DNA of 37,372 bases from Bacteroidales bacterium (GTDB lineage Bacteria > Bacteroidota > Bacteroidia > Bacteroidales > 4572-128): positions 1 to 37,372 of the forward strand of contig JAOZVH010000004.1 of assembly GCA_029938235.1 (NCBI GenBank), in the 5' to 3' direction. A program made the position numbers and the translations under genes. The notes under the pieces were generated by a model. That model had not been told where the DNA came from, searched no databases, and worked only from the letters and a program-made list of their open reading frames with translations. Numbering within the stretch: position 1 is the first letter of the stretch; each line of letters starts with the position of its first letter. Below, piece after piece: positions 8,179 through 16,134 of this stretch.

Positions 8179-9195
8179 ATGAAAACACATGATGCATTTT
8201 TTAAGAATTTGTTTAGCAAGCTGGAAGAAGCAAAACATTTTATCAAAAAAACGTTTCCACAAGAATTTTTAAAAAATCTTGATGTTGATTCTTTGAAAAT
8301 TGATACAACTAATTATGTAAGTAATGACCTAAATGAATTTTTTGCAGATGTAGTTTATGATTGTAATTATTTTATCAATAAGAAAAAGGAAAAAATAAAA
8401 ATTTCTTTGCTCTTCGAACATAAAAGTTACGTAGAAAATTTTATTCATTTGCAGCTTTTGAAGTACCTTGTGAGTATATGGGACCTACAAATAAAGCAAG
8501 CAAAAGATAAGAAATTAAAAATGAAATCTTTCCGTTTACGTCCAGTTATTTTAATGGTTTTTTATCATGGAAAACAAAAATGGGAGAAAAAACATTTTAA
8601 AGAACATTTCGAGTACATGGACGAAAATTTGATAAAATATCTCCCAAAATTTGATTATGAACTAATTAATATTAATGAATTTTCTGACGAAAAAATAAAA
8701 AATTTATTTAGTCGTGAACAATTGCAAGCAAGTTTACTTCTATTAAAAAATATTTTTGATAAAGAAAAGATCATTAAATTATTAAAAAACATAATTATGA
8801 TGGATGGCTTTATAGATAAAAGCCAAAAAAAACAATTTTTAGAGACAATTTCGAGTTATATTTATAATAAAACAGAAATAAGAGTTAATGAATTATTTAA
8901 TATTATGGAAAGTATAGAAACAAAATCCAAAAGAATTTTTATTTCTACAGCTATGCAGCTTGAAATGAAAGGAAAAAAAGAAGGAAGAAGAGAAGGAATA
9001 TTGGAAGGAATTATTCTAGGTAGAACCGAAGGTAGAACCGAAGGAAAAAACGAAGGAAGAAAAGAAGGAAGAAACGAAAGTAGAATAGAAATAGCTTTTT
9101 CTATGTTGAAAAAAAAATATCCAGATGAAGTTATTATGGAGCTTACAGGCTTAGATATTTCTAATATAAAATTACTTAAATCCATAGACGGATAG
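8179..9195 (+). CDS. Rpn-family PD-(D/E)XK nuclease/transposase-like protein
   Basis: The protein matches the Rpn (recombination-promoting nuclease, formerly transposase_31) pattern: KTHDAFFKNLFS at the start, the nuclease core FADVVYDCNYF then SLLFEHKSYV (catalytic D57, E80 and K82 counting from this ATG), PVILMVFYHG, and a long C-terminal run of G/E/R/K repeats (GKKEGRREG, GRTEGRTEGKNEG). Rpn proteins are DNA endonucleases linked to recA-independent recombination; many copies occur in Bacteroidota. The frame stays open back to a TTG at 8167, but ATG at 8179 gives the usual family start. The charged tail is encoded by a purine-rich near-repeat (GAAGGAAGAAAC type) at about 8965-9085, which can expand or contract. 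It stands alone; no other mobile gene is adjacent. Confidence 0.88.
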   Translation: MKTHDAFFKNLFSKLEEAKHFIKKTFPQEFLKNLDVDSLKIDTTNYVSNDLNEFFADVVYDCNYFINKKKEKIKISLLFEHKSYVENFIHLQLLKYLVSIWDLQIKQAKDKKLKMKSFRLRPVILMVFYHGKQKWEKKHFKEHFEYMDENLIKYLPKFDYELININEFSDEKIKNLFSREQLQASLLLLKNIFDKEKIIKLLKNIIMMDGFIDKSQKKQFLETISSYIYNKTEIRVNELFNIMESIETKSKRIFISTAMQLEMKGKKEGRREGILEGIILGRTEGRTEGKNEGRKEGRNESRIEIAFSMLKKKYPDEVIMELTGLDISNIKLLKSIDG

Positions 9196-9230
9196 ATTAT
9201 TGACAAAACTTCTAAAAATAAGATTAAATT

Positions 9231-9249
9231 AAAATATTAATATTTTTTT
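9231..9249 (+). terminator. Weak palindrome with T-run after the Rpn gene
   Basis: AAAATATTAATATTTT (9231-9246) is a 16-bp perfect palindrome followed by more T residues, 36 bases past the Rpn stop. All-A/T stems of this size are common by chance here, so the terminator call is tentative. It merges into a copy of the intergenic repeat (TTTTTTTCAAAAAAAGC). Confidence 0.3.
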
Positions 9250-9327
9250 CAAAAAAAGCAAAAATTTTATTATTTTATTTTGAAAAAAAATTTTTTAATT
9301 ATAAATTTTATTATTTTATTTTGGATT

Positions 9328-9756
9328 ATGAAAATAAGAAAGACATTTTTTTATTTATTTTTTTATTTATTTTTAATTGGTGTTTCTTGTCAAGAAGAGA
9401 ACAATTATAAAGAAATTGATATGATTGGAACTTGGGATATTGATGTGTATTTAAGATATAAATATGTTAATGATGGTGTTTTTAAAATGGACACATTTCC
9501 ATTATCAGGAAAATTTATTTTTGAAAAAAATGGAATTGGAAGAAAAATACTTTTAAATAAAACAAGTTTTATTAAGTGGACTAAAGAAAAGTATGCAGCA
9601 AAAATTATAGAAGACGAAATAGAAACTTCTTTTGTTGTAAAAACAGACTTAGAAAACGAACAAACTTGGATTGGAAATACTTACGAAAGAGACAGTTCTT
9701 TCCAACAAATTAGAATAGAACACACTTTTTTTTTAGAAAGGAAAAAAAACAAATAA
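9328..9756 (+). CDS. Lipoprotein of unknown function, lipocalin-like pattern
   Basis: From the ATG at 9328 the protein is 142 residues with a lipoprotein signal and lipobox IGVSC (Cys21). The frame is open back to a TTG at 9280, but that part lies inside a copy of the intergenic A/T repeat and would put a second hydrophobic stretch before the real signal peptide, so the ATG is preferred. The mature part starts with acidic spacing then MIGTWDIDVYLRY, GKFIFEKNGIGRKILL and IRIEHTFFLERKKN. This strand pattern with an early GTW resembles lipocalin-like small lipoproteins of Bacteroidota. It ends one base before pepA begins, so the two are cotranscribed. No specific role can be given. Confidence 0.75.
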   Translation: MKIRKTFFYLFFYLFLIGVSCQEENNYKEIDMIGTWDIDVYLRYKYVNDGVFKMDTFPLSGKFIFEKNGIGRKILLNKTSFIKWTKEKYAAKIIEDEIETSFVVKTDLENEQTWIGNTYERDSSFQQIRIEHTFFLERKKNK

Positions 9757-9757
9757 T

Positions 9758-11188
9758 ATGTTAAAATTTAATTTAATAGAAAATTTTTCTGATAATAATT
9801 TAATTATTATAGCAGATAAAAATAGTGATCTTTCAAAATTTAATTTCTCTGAAAAGGAATTAAATTTTATAAAGAAATCTATTAAAGACAAAAAAAAACA
9901 AATTACAATAAATCATTATGATAAATTTGTTTTTGTAAATATTTTAGAAAAAAGCAAAAAAAAACTGGAATATAAAGACAAAGAAAATGCAAGAAAATCA
10001 GCATTTGCTTTGTGGAACACAATTCAAAATTATAAATTGAAAGAGATAGAAATTTGTGATATTGAAAATAGAAGTTCAATTGTTCTTGCTTTTGCAGAAG
10101 GACTTGCCCTCAGTAATTATCAATTTTTAAAATATTTTAGTAAAAAAAATTTTGAAAAAAAGAGGTCTTTTCTTGAAAAAATTTCTTTTGTAAATTTAAA
10201 AGAAGAAGATATTTCTGAATTGAAAAATTTAATGGAAGCAGTTTATTTAACAAGAGATTTAGTTAATGAGCCAGTTAATTTTTTAAATACAGAAAAATTC
10301 TCTTGTGAAATTAAAAGAATTTCTGAAGAAATTGGATTTTCTGCGGAAATTTTTGATAAGAAAAAAATAGAGAGTTTAAAAATGGGTGGAATTATTGCGG
10401 TGAATAAAGGGAGTATAGATCCACCAAGTTTTGCCATTTTAGAATGGAAACCAGAAAATCCGAAAAACAAAAAGGCAATAGTTCTTGTTGGAAAAGGCAT
10501 CGTTTACGACACAGGAGGTTTAAGTTTGAAACCTTCAAATTCTATGACGAGTATGAAATCTGATGTTTCCGGAGCCTGCTCTGTTTTGGGAACTTTTTAT
10601 GCTGTCGCAAAAAACAAATTAGATGTTCATATTATTGGTTTAATTCCAATTACAGATAATCGTCCTTCGCATAATGCTTATGCTCCGGATGATATTATAA
10701 AAATGTACGATGGAACAACTGTTGAAGTTCAAAATACTGATGCTGAAGGTCGTATGATACTTGCTGATGCTTTATCATATGCAAAAAGATATGAGCCAAA
10801 ACTTGTTATAGATTTAGCAACTTTGACTGGTGCTTCGGCATATTTCATTGGGAAAGAAGCTATTGTTAGTATGACAAACGAAGATGCTGAACCTCACTTA
10901 AAAAATTTACAAAAAAGTGGAGAAAATGTTTATGAACGTTTAGTAAATCTTCCTATGTGGGAAGAATATGCAGAGCAAATAAAATCTAATATTGCTGACA
11001 TTCGTAATATTGGAGATTACGCTGGTTCTATAACCGCAGGAAAATTTTTAGAACATTTTACTGATTATCCTTGGATCCATTTAGATATTGCCGGAACGGC
11101 TTTTCTTGATAGAAAAGATAATTACAGAGGAAAAGGAGGAACTGGTTCTGGAGTTCGTTTGTTGTATGATTTTCTAAAAAATTATTAA
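9758..11188 (+). CDS. pepA: Leucyl aminopeptidase, family M17 (PepA)
   Basis: The 476-residue protein is a cytosol-type M17 aminopeptidase that removes N-terminal residues from peptides using two metal ions. The metal-binding set is complete: K246 (VGKGIVYDTGG), D251, D269 (MKSDVSGA), and D328/E330 within the signature NTDAEGRM. The catalytic Arg332 is present. The N-terminal macrodomain-like region (residues 1-150) is divergent and Lys-rich. Its length is normal for the family. It follows the 9328 lipoprotein by one base, and nqrE starts 47 bases downstream. Some PepA proteins also bind DNA, but nothing here shows that. Confidence 0.95.
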   Translation: MLKFNLIENFSDNNLIIIADKNSDLSKFNFSEKELNFIKKSIKDKKKQITINHYDKFVFVNILEKSKKKLEYKDKENARKSAFALWNTIQNYKLKEIEICDIENRSSIVLAFAEGLALSNYQFLKYFSKKNFEKKRSFLEKISFVNLKEEDISELKNLMEAVYLTRDLVNEPVNFLNTEKFSCEIKRISEEIGFSAEIFDKKKIESLKMGGIIAVNKGSIDPPSFAILEWKPENPKNKKAIVLVGKGIVYDTGGLSLKPSNSMTSMKSDVSGACSVLGTFYAVAKNKLDVHIIGLIPITDNRPSHNAYAPDDIIKMYDGTTVEVQNTDAEGRMILADALSYAKRYEPKLVIDLATLTGASAYFIGKEAIVSMTNEDAEPHLKNLQKSGENVYERLVNLPMWEEYAEQIKSNIADIRNIGDYAGSITAGKFLEHFTDYPWIHLDIAGTAFLDRKDNYRGKGGTGSGVRLLYDFLKNY

Positions 11189-11235
11189 AAAAAAATTAAA
11201 AATTTTAAAAAAAATTATTTCGTAAATAAAAAAAT

Positions 11236-11856
11236 ATGGAAAATTTATTAAATATTTTTGTCAAATCAATGTTTATTGATAATATGATATTTGCCTATTT
11301 TTTGGGTATGTGTTCATATTTGGCTGTGTCTAAAACAGTTAAAACTTCTGTTGGACTTGGGCTTGCTGTAATTTTTGTACTTGGAATTACTGTTCCTGTA
11401 AACTATTTATTGGAAAATTACATTTTAAAAAAAGGTGCTTTAGCTTGGGTTCTTGGTGAAAGTGCAAAGGATGTAGATTTAAGTTTTTTAAGTTTTATAA
11501 TGTTTATCGCTGTGATTGCGTCTATGGTTCAGTTGGTTGAAATGATAGTTGAAAAAGTTTCGCCAGCTTTATATAATGCTCTGGGTATTTTTCTACCATT
11601 AATTGCCGTAAATTGTGCGATACTTGGTGGAGCATTATTTATGCAAGAAAGAGCTTATAATTCAATTGTCGAAGCAACAGCTTTTGGAATGGGGTCTGGA
11701 TTAGGATGGTTGCTTGCTGTAATTGGAATTGCTGCCATACGTGAAAAAATACAATATTCTAATGTTTTACCACCTCTAAGAGGTTTAGGAATTACATTCA
11801 TCGCAACAGGAATTATGGGAATTGCATTTATGGCATTTATGGGTATAAAATTATAA
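11236..11856 (+). CDS. nqrE: Na+-translocating NADH:quinone reductase subunit E
   Basis: The 206-residue integral membrane protein has six hydrophobic segments and close similarity by eye to Nqr[59 protein letters not shown] and [14 protein letters not shown]. These distinguish NqrE from its paralogue RnfA. NqrE and NqrD are inverted-topology subunits; their half-helix cysteines bind a 2Fe-2S cluster in the membrane, and a Cys is kept in both halves (GMCSYL and VNCAIL). The Na+-NQR complex oxidises NADH, reduces quinone and exports Na+. Unusually, no other nqr gene is adjacent: pepA precedes it and a long palindrome and a nuclease gene follow. Confidence 0.95.
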   Translation: MENLLNIFVKSMFIDNMIFAYFLGMCSYLAVSKTVKTSVGLGLAVIFVLGITVPVNYLLENYILKKGALAWVLGESAKDVDLSFLSFIMFIAVIASMVQLVEMIVEKVSPALYNALGIFLPLIAVNCAILGGALFMQERAYNSIVEATAFGMGSGLGWLLAVIGIAAIREKIQYSNVLPPLRGLGITFIATGIMGIAFMAFMGIKL

Positions 11857-11901
11857 TTAAAATTTATATAAAAAATAATTATTTGAAATAAAGAAACTTG
11901 A

Positions 11902-11957
11902 AAATATTTTTCAAATTTTAAAATAAAATATTTTATTTCAAAATTTGAAAAATATTT
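11902..11957 (+). terminator. 56-bp near-perfect palindrome after nqrE
   Basis: Arms 11902-11929 and 11930-11957 are inverse complements with one mismatch (core TTTTTCAAATTTT / AAAATTTGAAAAA). It lies 45 bases downstream of the nqrE stop. It is followed by AT-rich sequence with a T-run and by one copy of the repeat core (GGCGTTTTTTTTGAAAAA, from about 12018). A terminator role is likely, and it supports nqrE being the last gene of its unit. Confidence 0.6.
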
Positions 11958-12016
11958 AAATTTTAAGCAATTTTTTCAATTTTTTTTTTTTTAATTATTT
12001 AAAATCTTAAAAATTT

Positions 12017-12060
12017 TGGCGTTTTTTTTGAAAAAAATTTTTTATTTGAAAATTTTTAAA
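12017..12060 (-). repeat. Single copy of the intergenic A/T repeat (inverted orientation)
   Basis: GGCGTTTTTTTTGAAAAA followed by a T-run and ATTTGAAAAT is a lone copy of the 55-bp repeat family, in the same orientation as array 2. It ends about 60 bases before the start of the PDDEXK nuclease gene. Confidence 0.6.
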
Positions 12061-12116
12061 AAGAAAAGTGTTTTGATTTTTAAAGAATAGAGTATTAAAA
12101 AAAATAACAAATAGAA

Positions 12117-13352
12117 ATGAAGAAACTTGATAAACATATTTTTCAACAATTAGAACTTGTTTATAAAAAATATGAATTTTTAAAATCGAAAGAAGAAAAG
12201 TTTAATATTTTTTCAGTATTATACAAAGATTATGAAGAAGTTAAACTGCATTCAAGATTTATTTCAACACTTTTAAATCCTTATGCGTCTCATAAAAAAG
12301 GTTCTATTTTTTTAAAAGAATTTATAAATATATTTTCTGACGATATTTTAAAATTTGATAATTTCGATAAAGCAGTTGTTTATCCAGAAGAATGGAATAA
12401 AAAAGAATATCATCATATTGACATTTTAATAATTGATAGAAAACAACAAAATGCTATCATCATAGAAAATAAACTAAATGCTTATGATAGTAGTAAGGGT
12501 AAACAATTGGAAAGATATTTTAAGTTTGTGAGAGATGAAGAAGAAATTCCTCAAGAAAATATCACTACTTTTTATCTAACATTGGACGGACACGAACCAA
12601 GTGATGATAGTTTAGGAGAGTTTAAAGAATTATCAAATATTAATGGATATTGTATTACATATAATTATCATGTTATAAAATGGTTAAATAGATGTTTAAT
12701 GTACGTTTCTGATAAACCATTTATACGTGAAAGTATTTTTCAATACAAAAATTTAATAAAGAAAATAACAATGGATAATAAAGATATTGAAGAAAGACTT
12801 GAAATTAGAGAAACTATTGCTAAAGATGAGATTTCTATGAACTCAACGAAATACATAATAGATAATTTTAAGCATATTAAATGGCATACTGTGAGAGATT
12901 TTTGGGATGAGTTGAGTTGTAAATTAGTTTCATTAGATTTTGAGGTAGTAGAAGAACCTACTCATGAGCAAATAACAGATATTACTCATTATGAAATATA
13001 TCGTAAAGGACAAAAAGATAAACAATATTGTGGTATTAAATTTAAAGTTAATGAAAATTTAGAATTATTTATTTGGAATGAAGCTGATGACTGGATATAT
13101 TGGGGTGCTTCTATTACAAATGTAAAAAATAGCTCTCTTCATGTTATATTTAATGATTTCTTTTCTTTACAAGAAAAATACAAGTATTGGTGGAAAAATT
13201 CTTTAGAAGATGATAATAGAATTTGGCTTTCAAATTTTTCTCATCAAGCAACTTTTAATCTAATCAATAAAGATAAAAGAGCAAAAGTAGTTGAAAATAT
13301 TATTAAAGAAATAAAAAATTTTTTGATAGTAAAATTACATTTAAAGTTTTAA
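12117..13352 (+). CDS. PD-(D/E)XK nuclease superfamily protein (PDDEXK_4 type)
   Basis: The 411-residue protein shows the pattern of the PDDEXK_4 family (PF14281): an N-terminal helical part, LHSRFISTLLNPYASHKKGS then FLKEFI, followed by the nuclease core YHHIDILIID (D102) and AIIIENKLNAYD (E117 and K119), and a conserved Q (KGKQLERYF). These residues form the metal site of restriction-endonuclease-like nucleases. The C-terminal half (about 220-411) is a separate Trp-rich domain (HTVRDFWDELSCKL, DDWIYWGASI, KYKYWWKNSLEDD) that may bind a partner or nucleic acid. No methyltransferase or known defence gene is adjacent. The role could be defence or DNA repair; the physiological role of the family is poorly defined. 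Confidence 0.85.
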   Translation: MKKLDKHIFQQLELVYKKYEFLKSKEEKFNIFSVLYKDYEEVKLHSRFISTLLNPYASHKKGSIFLKEFINIFSDDILKFDNFDKAVVYPEEWNKKEYHHIDILIIDRKQQNAIIIENKLNAYDSSKGKQLERYFKFVRDEEEIPQENITTFYLTLDGHEPSDDSLGEFKELSNINGYCITYNYHVIKWLNRCLMYVSDKPFIRESIFQYKNLIKKITMDNKDIEERLEIRETIAKDEISMNSTKYIIDNFKHIKWHTVRDFWDELSCKLVSLDFEVVEEPTHEQITDITHYEIYRKGQKDKQYCGIKFKVNENLELFIWNEADDWIYWGASITNVKNSSLHVIFNDFFSLQEKYKYWWKNSLEDDNRIWLSNFSHQATFNLINKDKRAKVVENIIKEIKNFLIVKLHLKF

Positions 13353-13361
13353 ATTTAAAAT

Positions 13362-13397
13362 AACTTTGACTAAGTTTAGAATTTCGTCAAAGTTTTT
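13362..13397 (+). terminator. Intrinsic terminator after the PDDEXK nuclease
   Basis: AACTTTGAC (13362-13370) pairs with GTCAAAGTT (13386-13394) around a 15-base loop and is followed by a T-run. It starts nine bases past the nuclease stop codon. Confidence 0.65.
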
Positions 13398-13441
13398 GCG
13401 CCTGCAGTGTTTTTTTATAATGAATAATTGTGTGGTGAAAA

Positions 13442-13494
13442 CTATACAAACCCAAAAAATTGGCATTTTTTTGAAAAATTTTAGGTTTGTACAG
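13442..13494 (+). other. Structured intergenic segment, possible small RNA or leader hairpin
   Basis: TACAAACC (13445-13452) pairs with GGTTTGTA (13484-13491). The pairing extends outward through CT/AG with one mismatch and inward through A/T pairs. The stretch 13395-13500 is less A/T-only than other gaps (for example GCGCCTGCAGTG at about 13398) and lies between a terminator and the BatA-type gene. No coding frame here looks real. It may be part of a leader or a small RNA; the evidence is only the stem. Confidence 0.3.
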
Positions 13495-13614
13495 TTTGTA
13501 AAAATTTTTACAAAAAAACAACATATTTTTTTATTAAATTTTTTTTTAACAAAATTATTCAAATTTTTAATAGTTTCAAAAAAAAATGCTTTTTTGCGAA
13601 AAAATTAAAAAAAA

Positions 13615-15684
13615 ATGAATTTTTTATATCCTTATTTTTTGTTTGCATTATTTTCAATTTCTATTCCTATAATAATACATTTATTTAATTTTAGGTCTTA
13701 TAAAACGGTCTATTTTAGCAATCTTGAATTTTTAAAAAATATCAAACAAGAAACAAAAGCAAAATCAGAATTAAAACATTTACTAATTTTAATTTCTCGT
13801 ATTTTAATGATTATTTTTCTTGTTTTTGCGTTTGCACAAATTTATATTCCATCAGAGGGAGAAAAAAAAATAGAAAAAGAAAAAATTATTTCTATTTATA
13901 TAGATAATTCTTTTTCTATGGATGCCGAAGGAAAAGATGGTAAATTATTAGAATTAGCAAAAAATAAAGCTGTAAAAATTGCAAATGCTTATGCAAATAA
14001 TACAAAGTTTTTGTTAATTACAAATGATTTTTTTATGGGAAAATCAACATTAATTTCAAAAGAGCAATGCATAGAAATGATTAATGACGTAGAAATTTCT
14101 GCTTCTGTAAAAAATTTAAGCGAAATTTTCAGCCGACAAGAGGATTTTATCTCAGAAGAAAAAGAAGAAATTATTTTTGTTTTATCAGATTTTCAAAAAA
14201 ATTCTAATGATTTTTCAAAAATAAAAAATAATGATAAATTAAAAGTCAATCTTATTCCATTATTTGCGAAAATAAATAATAATTTATATATTGATAGCTG
14301 TTGGTTTGAAACTCCAAGTAGGAAATTAAATCAAACTGAAGAATTATTTGTGAAAATTGTAAATAAATCACAAGAAAATTATCAAAATATTCCGATAAAA
14401 TTATCTTTTTTAAATTCCGAAGATAATGAAAACTATAAAAAAAAATCTGTTGCGAGTTTTAATATAGAAAAAAATTCTAGCGAAATAGTAAAATTAACTT
14501 ACACAAATACAGAAAAAGGTATTTTAAATGGAAAAATTGAAATTTCTGATTATCCAATAACTTATGATAATACATTTTATTTTTCTTATTCCATAGCGAA
14601 TAATGTGAATATTTTAAATATTTTTGAAGAAAAAGAAAATATTTATTTTGATGCACTTTTTGGAAAAGATGAATATTTTGACATTAAACAAGAAAAAGTT
14701 TCTAAGATAAAAGTTTCAGAATTTAATAATTATTCTTTAATTATTCTCGATGAGTTGAAAAAAATTAATTCTGGTTTTTTGCAAGATTTAACAAATTACA
14801 TTTCTTCCGGAGGAACGATTTTATTTTTTCCAAATGAAGAAGGAGATATTGAAAATTATAATTTTTTATTAGAAAATTTGCAAAGCGAAAAAATTCTTTA
14901 TTTAGACGATAAAGAAAGTAAAATTGAAAATATTAATATAGAAAATGAAATTTATAAGAATGTTTTTAAAGAATTAGAAAATAACACAAATTTGCCAGAT
15001 ATTTTTAAACATTTTGTTTTTTCTCAGAATAAAATTAATAAAGAGCAAATAATATTAAGTACAGAAAATAATCATAAAATTTTAAGTTTTACGCCTTTTG
15101 GAAAAGGTGGAATTTATGTTTTTTCCATTCCGAATAAAATTAATGCCAGCAATTTTGTAAAACATCCGATTTTTATTCCAACAATTTATAATATTGCTTT
15201 AAACAGTCAAATTTCCTCCAAAATTTACTATAAATTGGGAGAGAATGAAAATGTTGAAATCAAGAAAAATTATTTAAATTCTGATTTTAATATTTTACAC
15301 ATCACAAATTCTAAATTAAATTTTGATTTCATTCCGGAAAAAAAGTCAGACATTTTAAATTCAAATATTCTTTTGAATGTGGAAGGGAAAATCAAAGAAG
15401 CAAATAATTATTTTGTAAAAAATGGTAAAAAAAATTTATATGGTATTTCTTTTAATTTTAATCGCAAAGAATCTGATTTAATTTATTGGGATATAAACGA
15501 AATAAAAAGTTTAATAAGTTCTAAAAATTTGAAGAATTTTAAATTTTTAGAATTTGAAAATATAAAAGAATTTGCAACAGTCTTAAAAGACATCAGTCAA
15601 GGAAAACAAATATGGAAAATTTTTATTTTATTATCCTTGCTATTTTTTGCAATGGAAATTCTTTTGATAAGAATTTGGAAATAA
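13615..15684 (+). CDS. BatA-domain and VWA-like membrane protein
   Basis: The 689-residue protein opens with the BatA N-terminal domain (PF07584): MNFLYPYFLFALFSISIPII, IHLFNFRSYKTVYFSNLEFL, and two membrane helices at about 5-23 and 58-78. A von Willebrand A-like region follows (about 88-215) with the MIDAS-type motif DNSFSM (D-x-S-x-S) and VLSDFQ. The middle part (220-450) is beta-rich, then a glutamine-amidotransferase-like segment (ISSGGTILFFPNEEGDIENY) appears, and a C-terminal helix (about 666-685) ends the protein. Such proteins occur widely in Bacteroidota, either near Bat/MoxR clusters or alone; they are thought to act in envelope stress or complex assembly. Here there is no MoxR ATPase beside it. 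A long palindrome follows. Confidence 0.88.
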   Translation: MNFLYPYFLFALFSISIPIIIHLFNFRSYKTVYFSNLEFLKNIKQETKAKSELKHLLILISRILMIIFLVFAFAQIYIPSEGEKKIEKEKIISIYIDNSFSMDAEGKDGKLLELAKNKAVKIANAYANNTKFLLITNDFFMGKSTLISKEQCIEMINDVEISASVKNLSEIFSRQEDFISEEKEEIIFVLSDFQKNSNDFSKIKNNDKLKVNLIPLFAKINNNLYIDSCWFETPSRKLNQTEELFVKIVNKSQENYQNIPIKLSFLNSEDNENYKKKSVASFNIEKNSSEIVKLTYTNTEKGILNGKIEISDYPITYDNTFYFSYSIANNVNILNIFEEKENIYFDALFGKDEYFDIKQEKVSKIKVSEFNNYSLIILDELKKINSGFLQDLTNYISSGGTILFFPNEEGDIENYNFLLENLQSEKILYLDDKESKIENINIENEIYKNVFKELENNTNLPDIFKHFVFSQNKINKEQIILSTENNHKILSFTPFGKGGIYVFSIPNKINASNFVKHPIFIPTIYNIALNSQISSKIYYKLGENENVEIKKNYLNSDFNILHITNSKLNFDFIPEKKSDILNSNILLNVEGKIKEANNYFVKNGKKNLYGISFNFNRKESDLIYWDINEIKSLISSKNLKNFKFLEFENIKEFATVLKDISQGKQIWKIFILLSLLFFAMEILLIRIWK

Positions 15685-15692
15685 AATTTCAA

Positions 15693-15740
15693 TTTTTAAT
15701 AAAATTTTCATTTAAATTTAAATGAAAATTTTATTAAAAA
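15693..15740. terminator. Perfect 48-bp palindrome between convergent genes
   Basis: The sequence is its own reverse complement over 48 bases (arms 15693-15716 and 15717-15740, core TTTTCATTTAAA). It begins nine bases after the BatA-type stop and 29 bases before the ybaB end. It carries T-runs on both outer flanks, so it fits a bidirectional terminator. One copy of the repeat core (GCCGTTTTTTTGAAAAAA) follows at 15744. Confidence 0.75.
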
Positions 15741-15742
15741 AT

Positions 15743-15772
15743 TGCCGTTTTTTTGAAAAAATTTTTTTTTAA
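15743..15772 (-). repeat. Single copy of the intergenic A/T repeat core
   Basis: TTGCCGTTTTTTTGAAAAAA and a T-run, in the same orientation as array 2, directly adjoin the 3' end of ybaB. An almost identical TTGCCGTTTTTTGAAAAA starts array 2 at 19565. Confidence 0.65.
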
Positions 15773-16077
15773 CCAAACATATTTTGAATATCTGGCATTA
15801 CATTATTAGCAACTCCTTTCATTTCTATTTCAGAAATTTTTTCGGCTTTTTCTAATGCTCTATTAATTGCAACTATTATTAAATCCTCAACACTTTCTTT
15901 GTCATCCATAAGTTCTTGACTAATAATAATATTTTTAATTTTTTTATTTGCTGTGCAAGTTATTTTTATCAAACCGTTTTCTAATATTTCGTCTATTAAA
16001 ATAGTATCCAAACGTTTTTTAGTTGCTTCCATTTTTTGTTGGGCTTCTTGCATTTTGCCCATTATATCTCCAAACAT
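15769..16077 (-). CDS. YbaB/EbfC family nucleoid-associated protein
   Basis: The 102-residue protein matches the YbaB/EbfC family in length and order: an N-terminal helix MFGDIMGKMQEAQQKMEATK, the conserved beta part NGLIKITCTANKKIKNIIIS, then ESVEDLIIVAINRALEKAE and a C-terminal NNVMPDIQNMFG. The family forms dimers that bind DNA and coat the nucleoid. It has its own TAATTTTG promoter motif 22 bases upstream, inside the stem that follows the PstS-like gene. Usually it is linked to dnaX or recR; here it is not. Given the many A-tract repeats around, a nucleoid protein in the same window is of interest, but no link is shown. Confidence 0.9.
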   Translation of the reverse strand: MFGDIMGKMQEAQQKMEATKKRLDTILIDEILENGLIKITCTANKKIKNIIISQELMDDKESVEDLIIVAINRALEKAEKISEIEMKGVANNVMPDIQNMFG

Positions 16078-16099
16078 AAATTTTTGTATTTGTAAATTG

Positions 16100-16107
16100 C
16101 AAAATTA
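16100..16107 (-). promoter_or_regulatory. Putative -7 promoter motif for ybaB (TAATTTTG)
   Basis: On the minus strand this is TAATTTTG, matching TAnnTTTG, 22 bases before the ybaB ATG. It overlaps the foot of the hairpin that follows the PstS-like gene, so termination and re-initiation would occur at the same place. Confidence 0.45.
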
Positions 16108-16134
16108 ATTTATTTTTAATAAAAAATTAATTTT
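16101..16134 (-). terminator. Possible hairpin between the PstS-like gene and ybaB
   Basis: AAAATTAATTT (16101-16111) is the inverse complement of AAATTAATTTT (16124-16134), with a 12-base loop, right after the PstS-like stop. No good U-run follows on the minus strand, so termination may be weak and read-through into ybaB is possible. Confidence 0.3.

Noticed and set aside
8862-9206. Open frame antisense to the Rpn C-terminus with a Leu/Pro/Ser repeat
   Set aside because: It is the complement of the G/E/R/K-rich repeat of the Rpn protein, not an independent gene.
9280-9327. TTG start for the lipoprotein before pepA
   Set aside because: The added residues come from the intergenic repeat and would precede the true signal peptide with its lipobox.
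11236-11856. RnfA instead of NqrE
   Set aside because: The [19 protein letters not shown] and [11 protein letters not shown] segments and the 206-residue length fit NqrE better than RnfA (about 193 residues).
13341-13608. Two overlapping small open frames between the nuclease and the BatA-type gene
   Set aside because: Both run through the terminator and the hairpin region, are rich in Phe/Lys from T- and A-runs, and lack start context or homology.
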